Shown: one piece after another, positions 61,620-64,000 of the stretch
Numbering within the stretch: the stretch's first letter is position 1
How the letters are laid out: the number at the start of each line of letters is the position of its first letter
Assembly (NCBI GenBank): GCA_902706235.1
Contig: CACSJR010000022.1
Coordinates: forward strand, 1-64,000
DNA from: Citrobacter sp. 18056
GTDB lineage: Bacteria > Pseudomonadota > Gammaproteobacteria > Enterobacterales > Enterobacteriaceae
Direction of reading: 5' to 3'
DNA length: 64,000 bases
Notes under the pieces: generated by a model
Seen by the model: the letters and a program-made list of their open reading frames with translations, nothing else
What the model was told of the DNA's origin: nothing
Database searches by the model: none
Program-made: the position numbers and the translations under genes

Positions 61620-61971
61620 TAGAAAACTTTTAGTCAGTTAAAGAGTAATGAATGAGTAATTCGTGCGGTATGACAATGACAACTAATCAGGCTGAGAAGT
61701 CTCCAGTCCGACGGGTGCTATCGTTCTGGGCTATTCAAACAAGTCCGCTTCTGGCACAGAGCGGACCTTCATCATCCGGCGTTCTGCCCGAGGTCAGCGA
61801 ACCCAGACTTTCTGCACCAGGCCCGGCAGCCGCGCAAGCTATATCACATTGTTGGTAACCAGAATGGCTACAGCCGCTATGGTTTGTTCCCCATTGATTA
61901 ATACACGTGTTGTAAAAAACATCCCCTTCTGGCTGTGGGTTGCCCCAGAGGAAATTAGGGCTGACGTGCGG
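61620..61971. other. Intergenic stretch, no supported gene
   Basis: About 350 bp between the MarR promoter and the acetyltransferase gene, which converges from the right. It contains a hairpin GTCCGCT/AGCGGAC at about 61743-61766. A 68-codon frame (61652-61858) has no start signal or family features. Confidence 0.5.
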
Positions 61972-62717
<746 letters not shown>

Positions 62718-62727
62718 GGTGAGCCCC

Positions 62728-62781
62728 TGTATAGCAAATGATATACACAGCTTACACCTGCCGTATAGAGAATGCTATACA
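62728..62781. promoter_or_regulatory. Two operator palindromes of the DUF1778/GNAT operon
   Basis: TGTATAGCAAATGATATACA (62728-62747) and CGTATAGAGAATGCTATACA (62762-62781) share the GTATAG-N-AATG-TATAC pattern at 34-bp spacing. They lie 10-64 bp upstream of the antitoxin start, so RHH dimers bound here would cover the promoter. Confidence 0.75.
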
Positions 62782-62911
62782 CATTGGGAGCGAAATTTTT
62801 GTGCCCGGATAGCTTTGAAACAATAGACCTAGGCCTTAGCCAGAAGTAAGGACATCTCTGGCTCGCAACAAAAAGGCCTTTTCTGCTTTGCGTTGACACT
62901 AAGGCGGTTAT

Positions 62912-63004
62912 ATGGCGTTCAAAGAAGCGCTATTGCTTGCTGTTGTGACGTCAGTCGTTGGGCCTATTCTGGTCGCGCTGATTCGTCACTTCTTCAGGTT
63001 TTAA
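62912..63004 (+). CDS. 30-residue hydrophobic peptide, possible type I toxin
   Basis: ATG 62912 follows AAGGCGG. The peptide is MAFKEALLLAVVTSVVGPIL continuing VALIRHFFRF: one membrane span with a basic end, typical in size for type I toxins (the GPIL part recalls the Fst/Ldr group). Its initiation sequence ACTAAGGCGGTTATATG (62898-62914) is identical to that of the hok-like leader at 53198-53214. A terminator follows at 63055. No antisense RNA was identified, so a toxin role is inference. Confidence 0.5.
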   Translation: MAFKEALLLAVVTSVVGPILVALIRHFFRF

Positions 63005-63054
63005 GCTGAAAGGGCGTCATCGCTGCCTGTGATGGTAACATGCGCCCGAACCAG

Positions 63055-63080
63055 GTCGGAGGGAAACCTCCGGCCTTTTT
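63055..63080 (+). terminator. Rho-independent terminator
   Basis: GTCGGAGG-GAAA-CCTCCGGC forms an 8-bp stem (with one G-T pair) followed by CTTTTT. It ends the transcript of the 30-residue peptide. Confidence 0.75.
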
Positions 63081-63293
63081 CGATTTAAGAAGGTTGATTT
63101 ACTTCCTGCAATCTGAACGTTTCCTCGGTTTCCATCCTGCCCGACGCAGTCGGTATTGCTGCCCCATTAATTAATTTGCCGTCATAAGAACACTTTAAAC
63201 AGTGGGCCAACGCTGTTTATTGTCCGGTATCCCGTGGCCCCGCGCTGTAGTATCCTCTGAAAATTCGAACTAAAGTGAACAGAGGGGATAGAA

Positions 63294-63551
63294 ATGTCGC
63301 AATCAGATGATTCAGTCACTTCCTCAAAACGGTCCACTCGTCCTTACCGCAAAGGTAATCCCTTAAGCGACACTGAGAAGCAACAGGCTGCTGTGGCCAG
63401 GAAAAAAATTTCGCATAAAGAACTAAAGATTTTTGTGCGTAATCCGATAAAAGACCGATTAATGAGCGAGTGTGCGCAGGAAGGCATCACGCAGGCCGAA
63501 TACATAGAGCGGCTGCTGCTGAAAGCTTTTGATGAAAAAGACAAAATGTAA
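63294..63551 (+). CDS. copB: Copy-number repressor CopB/RepA2 (IncFII type)
   Basis: The 85-residue product begins MSQSDDSVTSSKRSTRPYRK and continues GNPLSDTEKQQAAVARKKIS, then HKELKIFVRNPIKDRLMSEC and EGITQAEYIERLLLKAF. IncFII CopB reads very similarly (MSQTENAVTSS at the start; DSEKQMAAVARKR, HKEIKVFVKNPLKDLM, EGITQAQFVEKI, from memory). CopB represses the repA promoter just downstream when copy number is high. GAGGGGATAGAA precedes the ATG. Confidence 0.93.
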   Translation: MSQSDDSVTSSKRSTRPYRKGNPLSDTEKQQAAVARKKISHKELKIFVRNPIKDRLMSECAQEGITQAEYIERLLLKAFDEKDKM

Positions 63552-63669
63552 TGGGATTACTTTATTGTCCAATGCTGGTTGAAGTGATAGATTTAAAATC
63601 GTAATGAATTCTGGCGGGCCACGCCGCAAGGTGGCAGGGAACTGGTTCTGATAACTGACTGAGAACCAG

Positions 63670-63757
63670 AAAAAACGAAACCCCGATAATCTTTCCATTC
63701 TTGGCCGAAGAGAAGATTAACGGGGCTCACTTTAAACTGCACAGAAGCTGTTGCTCT
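63670..63757 (-). ncRNA. copA: Antisense RNA CopA controlling repA
   Basis: The minus strand folds as GCCCCGTTAATCTTC...GAAAGATTATCGGGG (plus 63681-63694 with 63712-63725), with a loop containing TTCGGCCAAGAATG and a TTTCGTTTTTTC end, matching the IncFII CopA stem-loop. It is complementary to the repA mRNA leader and would block tap translation and so RepA synthesis. The 5' end is estimated from the promoter at 63766-63794. Confidence 0.88.
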
Positions 63758-63765
63758 GTGCGGGG

Positions 63766-63794
63766 AGTATAGTTTTATGCCTGGAAAACTGCAA
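63766..63794 (-). promoter_or_regulatory. Promoter of copA
   Basis: On the minus strand TTGCAG (plus 63789-63794), a 17-base spacer and TATACT (plus 63766-63771) form a near-consensus sigma-70 promoter firing into copA. Confidence 0.8.
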
Positions 63795-63848
63795 GACCTC
63801 CTGTGCGAACTCCGTCTGTGCAACATGAGCGCGGGATGGCGTGGCTGA
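63777..63848 (+). CDS. tap: Leader peptide Tap (RepA6)
   Basis: The 23-residue peptide MPGKLQDLLCELRLCNMSAG then WRG matches the IncFII leader peptide (MPGKVQDFFLC..., ending SAGWCD, from memory). GGGGAG lies upstream. Its stop overlaps the GTG start of repA in another frame, so ribosomes that finish tap restart at repA. CopA blocks this step by covering the tap initiation region. Confidence 0.92.
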   Translation: MPGKLQDLLCELRLCNMSAGWRG

Positions 63849-64000
63849 GCAGGTACCTGAAAAATACTCATTTTATCGGCAGGTAAAAAATCCGCATCCG
63901 GAGTTTGTTCCGGAAAATGGAAAGGAAACACTGCCGTTTTGTGCCAAAATTCGCGAAAAAGCAGCCGGTTTCACCCGGCGTGTCGAATTCCAGACCCTGG
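63841..64000 (+). CDS. repA: Replication initiator RepA (IncFII family), 5' part only
   Basis: The frame starts at GTG 63841, overlapping the tap stop by 8 bases, and runs off the window after 53 codons. It begins VAEQVPEKYSFYRQVKNPHP and continues FCAKIREKAAGFTRRVEF. The IncFII RepA start (TDLHQTYYRQVKNPNPVF and [20 protein letters not shown], from memory) is clearly related. RepA binds the downstream origin in cis and starts replication. The rest, and oriR, lie outside the window. Confidence 0.93.
   Translation, partial: MAEQVPEKYSFYRQVKNPHPEFVPENGKETLPFCAKIREKAAGFTRRVEFQTL

Noticed and set aside
61652..61858. 68-codon ORF upstream of the MarR promoter
   Set aside because: No ribosome-binding site and no recognisable sequence; it lies between two divergent or convergent units.
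63081..63293. Second replication or partition gene before copB
   Set aside because: Only AT-rich promoter-like sequence; no open frame with family features.

Overview
The window reads as most of a conjugative plasmid from an enterobacterium (Klebsiella/Enterobacter/Escherichia type). The evidence is an IncFII-type replication control region at the right end (copB, antisense copA, leader peptide tap and the first 53 codons of repA), a MOBP relaxosome, and a complete I-type (R64-like, Dot/Icm-related) transfer apparatus with its thin type IV pilus. No chromosomal housekeeping cluster, rRNA or tRNA gene was seen. The species and exact plasmid cannot be fixed from the sequence alone.

Layout. 1-650: a 26-bp tandem repeat array. 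709-1913: an IS3-family element with a 4-bp target duplication. 1919-5504: a decayed zone holding truncated or frameshifted plasmid genes (a DUF1281-like gene, a second relaxase, an IS21 left end, a DNA methyltransferase) and one intact unknown gene bracketed by two matching 36-bp palindromes. 5505-8022: GC-rich leader, small conserved plasmid genes and a DUF932 gene. 8200-10621: oriT, nikA-like and nikB-like genes. 10732-12656: a tandem-HTH protein, a ribbon-helix-helix protein and an HNH-like protein. 12885-25669: pilL to pilV, a three-tailed shufflon and a frameshifted rci. 25826-43898: traH to traX, including a large primase-like gene. 43950-45357: an accessory insertion (RelBE-type toxin-antitoxin, short CcdA-like protein, Hha-like protein). 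45564-52996: traY, an excA-like gene, trbA, trbB and trbC.

53000-63080 is cargo. It has a hok-like leader cut by an ISNCY element, a pentapeptide-repeat/glycosyltransferase fusion, an ISNCY remnant, and a stress-type cluster: broken SDR dehydrogenase, small membrane protein, DUF892-like ferritin, CinA-like amidase and broken OB-fold protein. Then come a MarR-controlled pair of NAD(P)-binding oxidoreductases, a DUF1778/GNAT toxin-antitoxin pair with two operator palindromes, and a 30-residue hydrophobic peptide. 63294-64000 is the replicon.

How it works together. NikA/NikB act at oriT, and TrbC (DotL-like coupling protein) passes the relaxase-DNA complex to the channel built from TraH/I/N/O/M/P/Q/R/U/W/X/Y, driven by TraJ and TraU. 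The PilL-PilV pilus with variable PilV tips would select recipients in liquid mating. The most notable features are the I-type transfer system on an FII-type replicon, the apparently locked shufflon (rci frameshift), the palindrome-bracketed gene, the degenerate VirD4-like protein next to traX, and the pentapeptide-glycosyltransferase fusion between ISNCY copies.
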